This document shows, piece after piece, positions 16,463-25,108 of a DNA stretch of 64,000 nt. Made by a program: the position numbers and the translations under genes. The notes beneath the pieces were generated by a model that was not told the origin of the DNA, did no database searches, and saw only the letters and a list, made by a program, of their open reading frames with translations. Location of the stretch: contig NZ_CAJHCR010000012.1 of assembly GCF_904848585.1 (NCBI RefSeq), forward strand, positions 124,001-188,000, written 5' to 3'. This DNA is from Paraburkholderia kirstenboschensis (lineage in GTDB: Bacteria; Pseudomonadota; Gammaproteobacteria; Burkholderiales; Burkholderiaceae). The first letter of the stretch is position 1. Each line of letters opens with the position of its first letter.

Positions 16463-17773
16463 TCAACGATCAACCAGTCGTGACGGGAAGCAGAACACCA
16501 TCGCGCTGCCGACTATCATGCTTGCGGCAAGAATATAGAGGCCGATGCTCGTGGTGCCCGTGTTTTGTTTGATCCAACCGAGCATGTAGGGACTGACGAA
16601 GCCCGCCAGGTTTCCGACCGAATTGACGAGCGCAATGCCCGCGGCGGCTGCAACGCCGCCGAGCAACGCCGACGGCAGGGTCCAGAACTGCGACACGACG
16701 GACAGGACACCCACGGTGCCGATCGTCAGTCCGCACACGGCCATCACGGTGCTGTGCGGATACATCGCGACGAGCCCGAGGCCGATGGCCGCGACGACAC
16801 CGGGCAACGCCAGATGCCAACGGCGCTCACGTGTCCGATCCGAATGCCATCCGACAACGAACATCGCAAGCACGGTCGCGGTATAGGGAATCGCAGTCAG
16901 CAAGCCGACCTGTAACGGGTCCGTGACGCCGGTGTCCTTGATGATAGTCGGCATCCAGAACAGAACGCCGTACTCTCCCATCAGGATGAAGGCATACATG
17001 ACGCACAAGATCCACGTGCGCGGGTCGGTGAAGGCGCCACGCAGCGAATGCACCTGGGCCTCCGGGGTCTCGCGTTCGAGGTTAGCCGCCAGCAATTGCT
17101 TCTCCGCTTCTGTGAGCCATTTCGCGGAGCGGACATCGTTGCCTAGTACAAAGAACACGGCGATGCCGAGCAGTACCGACGGCGCCGCCTCGAGCAGGAA
17201 CATCATTTGCCATCCGGACCATCCGCTGATATTGCTCGATGCATGCATGATCCAGCCGGAGAGCGGCCCGCCGAGCATGCCGGCGAGGGGAATGCCTGCG
17301 AGGAACAGCGCAATGATGCGTCCACGGCGCGAGGACGGATACCAGTACGTCAGGTAGAGAAGGATGCCTGGCAGAAAACCGGCTTCAGCTACACCGAGAA
17401 AGAAACGCATTACATAGAAGGTGGCCGGCGTTTTAACGAACACCATTGCCGCCGAAATCAGGCCCCACGTAATCATGATCCGAGCGATCCAGAGCCTGGC
17501 GCCAACCTTATGCATAACGATGTTGCTAGGCACTTCGAAAATCACATAGCCGAGAAAGAAGATACCCGCGCCGAGACCATAGACCGTTTCACTGAACTTC
17601 AGTTGATCGAGCATCTGCAGCTTCGCGAAGCCGACGTTCACCCGGTCGAGATAGCCGGCTGTATAGCATATGAGCAGAAAGGGGATAAGGCGCCACGACA
17701 CCTTCGAATAGACGCCGCGCTCGTCGAGCGTTGCTTCCGCATAGGGCATGGTAGCCGGCGGGTTGATTGACAT
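16463..17773 (-). CDS. MFS transporter, anion:cation symporter (ACS) family
   Basis: The chosen start at 17773 (MSINPPATMPYAEATLDERG) has GGAG six bases upstream; the frame is open 33 codons further but without a better site. The 436-residue protein has twelve helices and ACS hallmarks: YTAGYLDRVNVGFAKLQM in helix 1, GYVIFEVPSNIVMHKVGARLWIARIM, RFFLGVAEAGFLPG in helix 4 and YWYPSSRRGR. These carriers import organic anions such as tartrate, phthalate, glucarate or hydroxyphenylacetate. It is divergent from the PhyH-aldehyde dehydrogenase genes and is the probable importer of their substrate. Confidence 0.88.
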   Translation of the reverse strand: MSINPPATMPYAEATLDERGVYSKVSWRLIPFLLICYTAGYLDRVNVGFAKLQMLDQLKFSETVYGLGAGIFFLGYVIFEVPSNIVMHKVGARLWIARIMITWGLISAAMVFVKTPATFYVMRFFLGVAEAGFLPGILLYLTYWYPSSRRGRIIALFLAGIPLAGMLGGPLSGWIMHASSNISGWSGWQMMFLLEAAPSVLLGIAVFFVLGNDVRSAKWLTEAEKQLLAANLERETPEAQVHSLRGAFTDPRTWILCVMYAFILMGEYGVLFWMPTIIKDTGVTDPLQVGLLTAIPYTATVLAMFVVGWHSDRTRERRWHLALPGVVAAIGLGLVAMYPHSTVMAVCGLTIGTVGVLSVVSQFWTLPSALLGGVAAAAGIALVNSVGNLAGFVSPYMLGWIKQNTGTTSIGLYILAASMIVGSAMVFCFPSRLVDR

Positions 17774-17993
17774 GTCTCGCTCCATAATGGGTTGGCGGCT
17801 TTCTCGCTGCACTTTTGTCTGCTCAAGCCGGGCCTGTTCGCTTCCGGCCGGATGGGCAATCAAAGTATGCAAGAACGAGGAGGCAGGGTCATTCTCAACT
17901 TCGCAACGCCGTCATCGCAATTGGACAACCAAACGGGGTACCCGCTGTTTTAGACTGGCTTCGTAGGCTGGTTTGGCTAAACAAGGAGACGAA

Positions 17994-18839
17994 ATGGAAC
18001 TGAGCAAGCAACAGATTGCGGATTACCACCGCGACGGATTTATCGTTATTCCCAATTGCTACAGCAGTGAGGAAGTGCAGGCCATCCGGAACGACACCGA
18101 ACGTTTGTGCGCGATCAAGGCGGATTCCATCTTCAGGGAAAGCTCGGGTGCGGTACGTTCGATCTTTCGGGTCCACGAAACTGACGGACCCGTTGCATCG
18201 CCGCAGTATCGGGCACTGTCACGCACACCGCGCCTTCTGCGTCCAGTCATGCAAACGCTTGGCAGCGAGGAGGTGTATATCGCCCATACGAAGGTGAACA
18301 CCAAATCGGCGCTCGAAGGTACAGGATGGCTTTGGCATCAGGACTTCGGTTACTGGGTGCACGATGGTTATCCCGAGAATGACATGCTGACAGCCATGGT
18401 CATGCTCAGTGACACCCAGGAAATCCACGGCTCGCTGTACATGATTCCCGGCAGTCATAAACTGGGCCTCATCGACCATTACTACGACGACAGCCAGGCG
18501 GCCTACCAGCTGCCGCAGCGCGCGGTACAGCGCGATCGCATCAAGAAGATCCTCGAGACGTCCGGCGCGCCGGTGCCGATCGTCGGCAAAGCGGGCACGC
18601 TGGTGCTATTTCATTGCCTCACCATTCATGGCTCCGGCGTGAATATGTCAGCGGAGAACCGCTGGCAGGCGTACCTCACCTATAACCGCGTTGCGAACCG
18701 TCCACATGACGTGGAAAAGCCGCGCGGCGACTTCGTGCGGTCGACCAACTGGGCGCCGCTTCCCATCGAACGCGACGACGGGATTCTTGCCGCCGGCCAA
18801 CGCCAGCAGCAACGCGAAGTCTCGGTACAGGGGAAATAA
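17994..18839 (+). CDS. Phytanoyl-CoA dioxygenase (PhyH) family Fe(II)/2-oxoglutarate oxygenase
   Basis: A 281-residue protein whose ATG follows AAGGAGACGAA. The double-stranded beta-helix metal triad is present: His115 and Asp117 in WHQDFGYW and distal His212 in TIHGSG, followed by NRWQAYLTYNR with the 2-oxoglutarate-binding Arg. The family hydroxylates small molecules or CoA esters using O2 and 2-oxoglutarate; ectoine hydroxylase is a close type. The aldehyde dehydrogenase gene starts one base after this stop, so the oxygenase may produce a hydroxylated intermediate that breaks down to an aldehyde. The actual substrate cannot be read from the sequence. Confidence 0.85.
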   Translation: MELSKQQIADYHRDGFIVIPNCYSSEEVQAIRNDTERLCAIKADSIFRESSGAVRSIFRVHETDGPVASPQYRALSRTPRLLRPVMQTLGSEEVYIAHTKVNTKSALEGTGWLWHQDFGYWVHDGYPENDMLTAMVMLSDTQEIHGSLYMIPGSHKLGLIDHYYDDSQAAYQLPQRAVQRDRIKKILETSGAPVPIVGKAGTLVLFHCLTIHGSGVNMSAENRWQAYLTYNRVANRPHDVEKPRGDFVRSTNWAPLPIERDDGILAAGQRQQQREVSVQGK

Positions 18840-18840
18840 C

Positions 18841-20280
18841 GTGACAACAGCTCATCATTTCATCGGCAATCAATGGGTGGCGCCTTCGAACGGCGACACG
18901 ATAGCCGTGGTCAACCCGTCCACGGGGCTCGAATTCACACGCATCGCACGTGGCAACGCGGCTGACATCGATGCTGCCGTCAAGGCGGCGCGGAAAGCAT
19001 TCGACACCACGTGGCGACGTATCGGTCCCGTCGAGCGTGGCCGCATTCTCGCGCGACTGGGCCAGCTCGTGCTCGACAATCATGAGACGCTGACGCGCAT
19101 CGAATCGGAGGACACGGGCAAGCCGCTAAAGCAAGCCGCGGCCGACATCACCGTATGCGCGCGCTACATGGAATTCTATGCAGGTGCCTGCGACAAGCTG
19201 CATGGCGAGACGATTCCCTTTCTGCCGGGACATACGGTGCTGGCCGTTCGTGAGCCGCATGGCGTGACCGGCCATATCATTCCATGGAATTATCCTGCCG
19301 CGATGTTCGGACGCAGCGTCGCGGCTTCGCTGGCGGCAGGCAACGCGTGCGTGGTCAAACCGGCCGAAGATGCCTGTCTCTCGTATCTCAAGCTGGCCGA
19401 ACTGGCGGCCGAAGCCGGCCTGCCCGCGGGCGTGCTGAACATCGTGACTGGCTACGGCCGTGAAGCCGGCGTCGCGCTCGCCGAACATCCTGGCATCGCA
19501 CATATCTCCTTTACGGGTTCTCCCGCAACGGGCACCGCCGTCGCTCAGGCGGCGGCCAGGCACCATTGCCCGGTGACGCTGGAACTCGGCGGGAAGTCTC
19601 CGCAAATCGTCTTCGACGACGCCGATCTGGATGCCGCGCTGCCGATCATTCGCAACGCAATCGTGCAGAACAGCGGCCAGACCTGTTCCGCCGGTAGCCG
19701 CCTGCTCGTGCAGGCCTCGTTGTACGAAGAGCTTATCGAACGACTCGCGCGCAGCTTTGAAGCAGTTACGGCGGGCCCCGCGCAAGGGGACTACGACTGC
19801 GGACCGTTGATCAACGCGACGCAGCTCGACCGGGTGAAGACGTTCCTTGCCAGGGCGGACGCCGACAACATCCGCTTTGCGGCGACAGCGAAGCTTGCAC
19901 CGAATGCTGCAAAGGGAGGATATTTTCAGCCTCCGGTGTTGTTGCGTGATGTACCGCACAAGCACACCCTGGCACAGGACGAAGTGTTCGGGCCGGTATT
20001 GGTCGCGATGCCGTTTTCGGATGAAGCCGAGGCTGTACATCTGGCGAACGACACGGCGTTCGGTCTGGTTGCCGGCATCTGGACGCGCGACGGTGGACGC
20101 CAGATGCGCCTCGCTCACGCGTTTCATGGGGGGCAGGTGTTCGTCAATTGCTACGGCGCGGGCGGGGGTATAGAGTTGCCGTTCGGCGGTGTCAAGCAAA
20201 GCGGCTATGGCCGTGAGAAAGGGTTGGAGGGCATGTTGAGCTTTACGACCTTGAAGACGATCACCCTCAACCACGGCTAA
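18841..20280 (+). CDS. NAD(P)-dependent aldehyde dehydrogenase
   Basis: A 479-residue enzyme starting at GTG 18841, directly behind the PhyH stop. An upstream frame exists but overlaps that gene. All class hallmarks are intact: Asn150 (IIPWNYP), Lys173 (VVKPAED), Glu248 (TLELGGKSP), catalytic Cys282 (GQTCSAGSR), EVFGPV and the C-terminal LPFGGVKQSGYGRE. It resembles betaine-aldehyde or gamma-aminobutyraldehyde dehydrogenases. It oxidises an aldehyde from the preceding oxygenase step to an acid that could enter the CoA-dependent genes downstream. A long hairpin follows its stop. Confidence 0.92.
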   Translation: MTTAHHFIGNQWVAPSNGDTIAVVNPSTGLEFTRIARGNAADIDAAVKAARKAFDTTWRRIGPVERGRILARLGQLVLDNHETLTRIESEDTGKPLKQAAADITVCARYMEFYAGACDKLHGETIPFLPGHTVLAVREPHGVTGHIIPWNYPAAMFGRSVAASLAAGNACVVKPAEDACLSYLKLAELAAEAGLPAGVLNIVTGYGREAGVALAEHPGIAHISFTGSPATGTAVAQAAARHHCPVTLELGGKSPQIVFDDADLDAALPIIRNAIVQNSGQTCSAGSRLLVQASLYEELIERLARSFEAVTAGPAQGDYDCGPLINATQLDRVKTFLARADADNIRFAATAKLAPNAAKGGYFQPPVLLRDVPHKHTLAQDEVFGPVLVAMPFSDEAEAVHLANDTAFGLVAGIWTRDGGRQMRLAHAFHGGQVFVNCYGAGGGIELPFGGVKQSGYGREKGLEGMLSFTTLKTITLNHG

Positions 20281-20291
20281 GGCGGACGTTG

Positions 20292-20341
20292 AGTGCGCCA
20301 GGCCTGAGTATTCCGAATGCCGGAAACGTGTCTGGCGCACT
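20292..20341 (+). terminator. Large stem-loop after the aldehyde dehydrogenase gene
   Basis: A 10-bp perfect stem, AGTGCGCCAG pairing with CTGGCGCACT, encloses a second small hairpin (TTCCG/CGGAA). It sits 12 bases after the stop and before the LysR start. The tail is TAACTTAAC rather than a pure T-run, so it is a likely terminator or mRNA-stabilising structure separating the two transcription units. Confidence 0.55.
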
Positions 20342-20375
20342 TAACTTAACCCTGCCGGAGCAATCTGGACCTTGC

Positions 20376-21290
20376 ATGCGGATTGACCTTGTTACGTTAA
20401 AGATATTTCTAACCGTTATTGAGGAGCGCAATTTCGCGCGGGCCGCGGAGCGTCACTTCATCGCGACATCTGCCGTCAGTAAGCGGATCAGCGATCTCGA
20501 AGACGCGCTGGGCGTGCAATTGCTCGAACGCCGTAACATGGGTGTTCGACCAACGCCCGCCGGGCTCGAACTCGTCACGCACGCGAAAGACATGATGCTG
20601 GTGATGGCTCGCATGCGTTCGCAGATGAGCGAATTCGGTGACGGTTCCAAGGGCGAAGTCCGGGTTTTCGCCAACAGCACTGCGATCGTCGGTTTTCTTG
20701 GCCCGACCATTCGTACGTTCCTCGAAGCCTATCCGCAGATCGACGTTCATCTCGAAGAGTGGAGCAGCCCGTTCATCGTTCGTGCGCTGCGCGACGGCAT
20801 CGCTGATCTAGGCGTGTTCTGGTCGGGCGTCTCGACGGCAGGACTGATCGTGCATCCGTTCCGACGTTCGAACCTCGTTGCCGTGGTGCCCTCGCAGCAT
20901 CCGCTGGCCGACCGAACTGAAGTTTCCTTCGCCGAGACGCTGGACTACGACCAGATCGCTTTCCACGAAGGCAGCCTGATATTCCGAATGATGCAGTCGT
21001 GCGCCGCCGACTTGCAGCGCAAGTTGCGTATCCGTTTGCAGGTGACGAGCTTCGACGCGATGCGCACGATGGTGCGCTCCGGCATTGGCCTCGCGGTTAT
21101 GTCCGACGTCACTGTGAACACGCCGGACGAGAGCTATGGCTACAAGGTCGTCCCGTTAAGCGATGAATGGACGAAGCTGGAAAGCCTGATCGGCTATCGT
21201 GACTTCAACGCATTGCCACGCTCCGCACAGAACTTTGTTCGCCATCTGCAATCCCCACACCCTGGTCTGACGCAAGGGCCGCAGACGTAA
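20376..21290 (+). CDS. LysR-type transcriptional regulator
   Basis: A 304-residue LysR protein; the ATG at 20376 gives the typical N-terminus MRIDLVTLKIFLTVIEERNF. The helix-turn-helix continues as ARAAERHFIATSAVSKRISD and the linker as LEDALGVQLLERRNMGVRPT. The effector domain starts near residue 90 (GEVRVFANSTAIVGFLGP). It lies between the oxygenase/ALDH pair and the CoA-ester genes in the same direction and is probably the pathway activator. The ribosome site is weak (GGAG 15 bases upstream). The inducer is unknown, likely the organic acid substrate. Confidence 0.88.
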   Translation: MRIDLVTLKIFLTVIEERNFARAAERHFIATSAVSKRISDLEDALGVQLLERRNMGVRPTPAGLELVTHAKDMMLVMARMRSQMSEFGDGSKGEVRVFANSTAIVGFLGPTIRTFLEAYPQIDVHLEEWSSPFIVRALRDGIADLGVFWSGVSTAGLIVHPFRRSNLVAVVPSQHPLADRTEVSFAETLDYDQIAFHEGSLIFRMMQSCAADLQRKLRIRLQVTSFDAMRTMVRSGIGLAVMSDVTVNTPDESYGYKVVPLSDEWTKLESLIGYRDFNALPRSAQNFVRHLQSPHPGLTQGPQT

Positions 21291-21315
21291 CCGAACGTTG
21301 GAGATTTCCACTCTC

Positions 21316-22263
21316 ATGAGTCATATCGTCTTTCTGGACAGTGCGACCTTGCCTGTGCCAGTACCCCGGCCACGGCCATCCGACCGCTGGACGGAGCGAC
21401 TCAGCACCCGCGAGCATGAGCTTATCGACGCGCTGGCAGACGCCGATATCGCGATCACCAATAAGGTTCCGCTTCGGTCGGACGCACTGCGGCAACTTCC
21501 GAAGCTCAAGTATATTTGCGTCGCGGCGAGCGGTTACGACAGCGTGGATATAGCCTATTGCCGTGAACACGATATTCAGGTCTCCAATGTTCCTGCGTAT
21601 GCGGCATCGAGCGTGGCCGAGCATGTGATCGCCTGCATCTTCATGTTGCGAAGGCAAATGCTTTCGTACAACCAGTTGGCTGCTTCGTCCGCATGGACTT
21701 CATCGCCGGTGTTTTGTGTCCACGGCGCGCCCATCCGCGACATACGCGGCGCAACGCTCGGCCTGATCGGCCTGGGCGCGATTGGCAAGGAGGTCATGCG
21801 GATGGCGGCAGCCCTCGGTATGCGGGTACTGGTAAGCGAGCGTAAGGGCAACACCGAAGCGCGCCCGGGCTACACCTTATTCGACACCGTGATTGCCAAC
21901 AGCGACGTGATCTCGTTGCATTGCCCTCTGTCCGCCGATACCGCCGGTCTGATTGGAGAACGCGAGCTTTCGATGATGCGTCCCACTGCGGTGCTGATCA
22001 ACACGGCGCGCGGTGCACTCGTCGACGAGCGTGCGCTCGAAGCGGCGCTTTTCAGGCAATCCATCGCCGGCGCGGCGCTTGACGTGTTACAGCTTGAACC
22101 ACCGCACGAGCAGCATCGTTTCGTCACCGGTCAGCCGGACAATCTGTTGTTGACACCTCATGTAGCGTGGGCGAGTTCGTCCGCCGTCGAGGCACTTGCA
22201 CGCGCGGTTTCCGCCAACGTGCAAAGTTTCCTGGAGCAACGCACGCTCAATCGCGTTGCCTGA
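21316..22263 (+). CDS. D-isomer-specific 2-hydroxyacid dehydrogenase (glyoxylate/hydroxypyruvate reductase type)
   Basis: A 315-residue NAD(P)-dependent enzyme starting at ATG 21316 after GTTGGAGATTT. It shows the cofactor loop GLGAIG (152-157), the signature SLHCPLSADT...TAVLINTARGALVDE, and the full catalytic triad Arg232, Glu261 (LQLEPP) and His282 (TPHVAW). The family reduces 2-keto acids such as glyoxylate and hydroxypyruvate. Placed next to a CoA-transferase and a malyl-CoA-lyase-like protein that could release glyoxylate, a glyoxylate or hydroxypyruvate reductase role is reasonable but inferred. Confidence 0.87.
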   Translation: MSHIVFLDSATLPVPVPRPRPSDRWTERLSTREHELIDALADADIAITNKVPLRSDALRQLPKLKYICVAASGYDSVDIAYCREHDIQVSNVPAYAASSVAEHVIACIFMLRRQMLSYNQLAASSAWTSSPVFCVHGAPIRDIRGATLGLIGLGAIGKEVMRMAAALGMRVLVSERKGNTEARPGYTLFDTVIANSDVISLHCPLSADTAGLIGERELSMMRPTAVLINTARGALVDERALEAALFRQSIAGAALDVLQLEPPHEQHRFVTGQPDNLLLTPHVAWASSSAVEALARAVSANVQSFLEQRTLNRVA

Positions 22264-22444
22264 AACGCCGCAATACATTGAGCCGTTCGTCGGTGCCGCC
22301 GCGCAAGTCTTCAATTCCGAATGCGGCATTCACAAATCGATGATTCACAGGCCGTATCGGCTGCGGGAAACTTTCTCAAGGAATTGGGCGCGCGCAATCA
22401 GGCAGCCTGGTAGACCGTCCTCAACCAACTGAGAAAGCGTCGAT

Positions 22445-23608
22445 ATGAACCTTCCCCTGGATAACATAACCGTGGTATCGCTTGAGCAGGCGATCGCCGC
22501 TCCGCTCGCGAGTCGGCATCTTGCAGATTGGGGCGCGCGTGTCATCAAGATCGAACGGCCCGGTAGCGGCGATTTTGCCCGCGGATACGACAAGGCGATG
22601 CACGGCATGTCGAGCCAGTTCGTGTGGGCGAATCGCTCAAAAGAAAGCCTGGCACTGGACGTGAAGTCAGAGTTCGGGCAAGAGGTACTGGAGGAACTGT
22701 TGCCACGCGCGGACGTGTTCATTCAAAACCTCGCGCCCGGCGCGGCGAAGCGGCTTGGCCTCGACGCGAAGTCACTCGTTGAGCGGTATCCGCGACTCAT
22801 AGCCTGCGATATCTCCGGCTATGGTTCGACAGGACCGTATGCGAATAAAAAAGCCTACGACTTGCTGGTTCAATGTGAAACGGGCTTCTTGTCGATCAAC
22901 GGGACGCCAGATGAACAGGCAAAGTGCGGTTTATCTATCGTCGATATCGCGACTGGCATGTATGCGCTGAATGGCATTCTACTCGCGCTCTATCGCCGCG
23001 AGCGGACAGGCAAGGGTACCGCATTCGAAGTCTCGCTGTTCGACGCCATGGCCGAGTGGATGAGTTATCCAGCGTATTACACACGCGATAGCGGCAAGCC
23101 GGTCGAGCGCTCCGGTGCTCGACACGCGACCATCGCGCCATATGGGCCATTTACCGCGGGCGACGGCAAGACAGTTTTCTTCGGAATCCAGAACGAACGC
23201 GAGTGGCGGAACTTCTGCGAGAAAGTGCTGGGTGATGCGAAGATTCGCACGGACCCACGCTTCGCGTCCAACCCGGACCGCGTGCGCAATCGTGACGCAC
23301 TTGAAGCACTGATCACCGAGTCCTTCGCCAAATGGACGAGTGCCGAACTGGGGGACCTTCTCGAACGGGCCGCCATCGCCAATGGCCGCATGAATACGGT
23401 CGAAGACTTTCTCGCGCACCCGCAACTGCATGAGCGCGGCCGAGTGACGTCGATCGGAAGTCCGGAGGGGCCACTCGAAGTGTTCTTGCCGCCGATGATT
23501 ATCGACGGACTGTCGCCGGCGATGAAAAGCGTGCCCGATGTAGGCGAGCATACCGACGACATCCTCGGGGAGCTGGGACTGCATCCGTCCCGCTTGCGCA
23601 TCGCCTGA
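22445..23608 (+). CDS. Family III CoA-transferase (CaiB/BaiF type)
   Basis: A 387-residue protein. The N-terminus (VVSLEQAIAAPLASRHLADWGARVIKIE cut as motif LEQA..AP..SR.LADWGA) is typical, and the catalytic Asp139 lies in KAYDLLVQCETG, matching the formyl-CoA transferase aspartate. Further motifs are SIVDIATGMYA and SLFDAMAEWM. It transfers CoA from a donor such as succinyl-CoA to a carboxylic acid, forming a CoA ester for the downstream lyase. Likely substrates are C4-C5 dicarboxylates such as itaconate, mesaconate, citramalate or malate, but no hydratase gene is adjacent. The ATG follows a 180-base gap and has only a weak ribosome site. Confidence 0.88.
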   Translation: MNLPLDNITVVSLEQAIAAPLASRHLADWGARVIKIERPGSGDFARGYDKAMHGMSSQFVWANRSKESLALDVKSEFGQEVLEELLPRADVFIQNLAPGAAKRLGLDAKSLVERYPRLIACDISGYGSTGPYANKKAYDLLVQCETGFLSINGTPDEQAKCGLSIVDIATGMYALNGILLALYRRERTGKGTAFEVSLFDAMAEWMSYPAYYTRDSGKPVERSGARHATIAPYGPFTAGDGKTVFFGIQNEREWRNFCEKVLGDAKIRTDPRFASNPDRVRNRDALEALITESFAKWTSAELGDLLERAAIANGRMNTVEDFLAHPQLHERGRVTSIGSPEGPLEVFLPPMIIDGLSPAMKSVPDVGEHTDDILGELGLHPSRLRIA

Positions 23609-23641
23609 CCCATCCCTTAACCGTACGAGGATCATAGTTCC

Positions 23642-24574
23642 ATGCGTGTAACAAGAACCTTCCTTGCGGTACCGGCCCATCAGCGTCGCATGGTCGAATC
23701 GGCTGCCCGCAGTTCGGCGGATGCGGTCTTTCTCGACCTGGAGGACGCCGTCCCGCAAGCTCAAAAGGAGACCGCACTCCTCGGCGCTGTGGCGGCGATT
23801 AACGAGCTGGATTGGGGACGCAAATCTGTAAGCGTGCGCGTCAATGTGCCGGCTAGCGCGACCATCGAAAGCGAGGTGGCAAGGCTGTTAACAGAGGCGC
23901 CGCGACTGGATACACTGCTCGTTCCGAAGGTTGAATGTACTGCTGACGTGGACAGAGTTGCTGGATTGGTCAAACTCCACAGCCAACGTCGGAGGACGCC
24001 GATCGGTCTGGAGGTGATGATAGAGACGGCTCTCGGGCTCGCTAACTGCGAGCAGATCGCTGCACATTCGGAACTGATCGAGTCGCTGCATTTTGGCGTG
24101 GGCGACTTCTCAGCGTCGATCGGGGCAAAGGGTGTCGATATCGGGCTTTCGCATCCCGGGTACCGCCTGACCACGCGATCCGCGCAAGGCGACTACTCGA
24201 GCGCGGCGCTCGACATGTGGGCCTATCCTATGATGCGCATCCTCGTTGCGGCGCGCGCTCACAGCCTCCGGGCAATCGACGGACCCTGCGGCGCTTTCCG
24301 TGATGCCGATCTGACGTCGGCATTGGCTGCCAAGGCCGCGACTATGGGGTTCGACGGAAAGCAGGTCATTCATCCTTGCCAGATCGAGACGACGCTCCGC
24401 GCTTTTGTTCCTACCGACGACGAGCTGCGCGAAGCTCAACGTGTCATCGCGGCAATGACTGAAGCAGAGCGTGAGGGACGAGGCGCCGTTCAGGTCGATG
24501 GCAAACTGGTTGACTATGCGAACATCCGGATGGCGCAACGCGTAGTTGCAATGGCGGCAAACGTAGACTTGTAA
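23642..24574 (+). CDS. CoA-ester lyase, CitE/malyl-CoA lyase-like (HpcH/HpaI superfamily)
   Basis: A 310-residue TIM-barrel enzyme. Motifs include RTFLAVPAHQ, FLDLEDAVP (acid-binding loop), the metal-binding Glu in LEVMIETALGL and Asp in HFGVGDFSASIG, and near the end GFDGKQVIHPCQIE, which is characteristic of malyl-CoA and citramalyl-CoA lyases. It should cleave a 3-hydroxyacyl-CoA (malyl- or citramalyl-CoA) to acetyl-CoA and glyoxylate or pyruvate. It starts 33 bases after the CoA-transferase stop, so the two are cotranscribed and catalyse successive steps. It ends the cluster. Confidence 0.87.
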   Translation: MRVTRTFLAVPAHQRRMVESAARSSADAVFLDLEDAVPQAQKETALLGAVAAINELDWGRKSVSVRVNVPASATIESEVARLLTEAPRLDTLLVPKVECTADVDRVAGLVKLHSQRRRTPIGLEVMIETALGLANCEQIAAHSELIESLHFGVGDFSASIGAKGVDIGLSHPGYRLTTRSAQGDYSSAALDMWAYPMMRILVAARAHSLRAIDGPCGAFRDADLTSALAAKAATMGFDGKQVIHPCQIETTLRAFVPTDDELREAQRVIAAMTEAEREGRGAVQVDGKLVDYANIRMAQRVVAMAANVDL

Positions 24575-25108
24575 CGAATCAGGAGGGAAGCGGCCGCCGA
24601 AGAGGCGACGCTCCAACCAGTGGCGGATGCACCCAAGCCTCTATCATGCAGGCGGCATGACCGAACACGATGAGAAGCGCCGGGCGTACACGCCTTTGGC
24701 GCCGTTCGTCGTATGCCTCCATGCAGCGTCACTGACAAAATGACCGTAGACGACAGCATTCTTTTTTATCAGTAGAATGTTGCAAGCGCAACGGGCCGGA
24801 ATTGTCAGAAACCGACGTTCGGGCCAACCAGGCTAACGGGGGTCGTCAGAACCGTGACGCCGTGAGCACGCGTGTCGTCGCGAGGTGACCCAAATAAGTC
24901 GAATGCAAAACTTGTGTTCCGATGCACTCGGAGGAAGTGGCACGCCGCCAGAAACAATGGATTGCCGTCGCTACAACTGAAACAGACGGCGACGCATCGT
25001 CGGCTGGATCACGGACGCCATCGGCGCCCGGCTGGCCGACCTGCTGGCCGAGGTAGGGTGCCGGATATCAAAACTAACTTGTCGTGATACTTACCTGGCC
25101 GCAATATT
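24575..25108. other. Gap before the phc-like operon
   Basis: No gene is recognised in these 534 bases. The sequence around 24740-24790 is AT-rich (CATTCTTTTTTATCAGTAGAAT) with a TAGAAT that could be a -10 box. It may carry the promoter of the signalling operon about 330 bases downstream. Short open frames present here have no recognisable motifs. Confidence 0.4.

Noticed and set aside
24872..25087. 71-codon plus frame just before the phcB-like gene
   Set aside because: Arg/Gly-rich, no ribosome site and no family; treated as non-coding upstream DNA.
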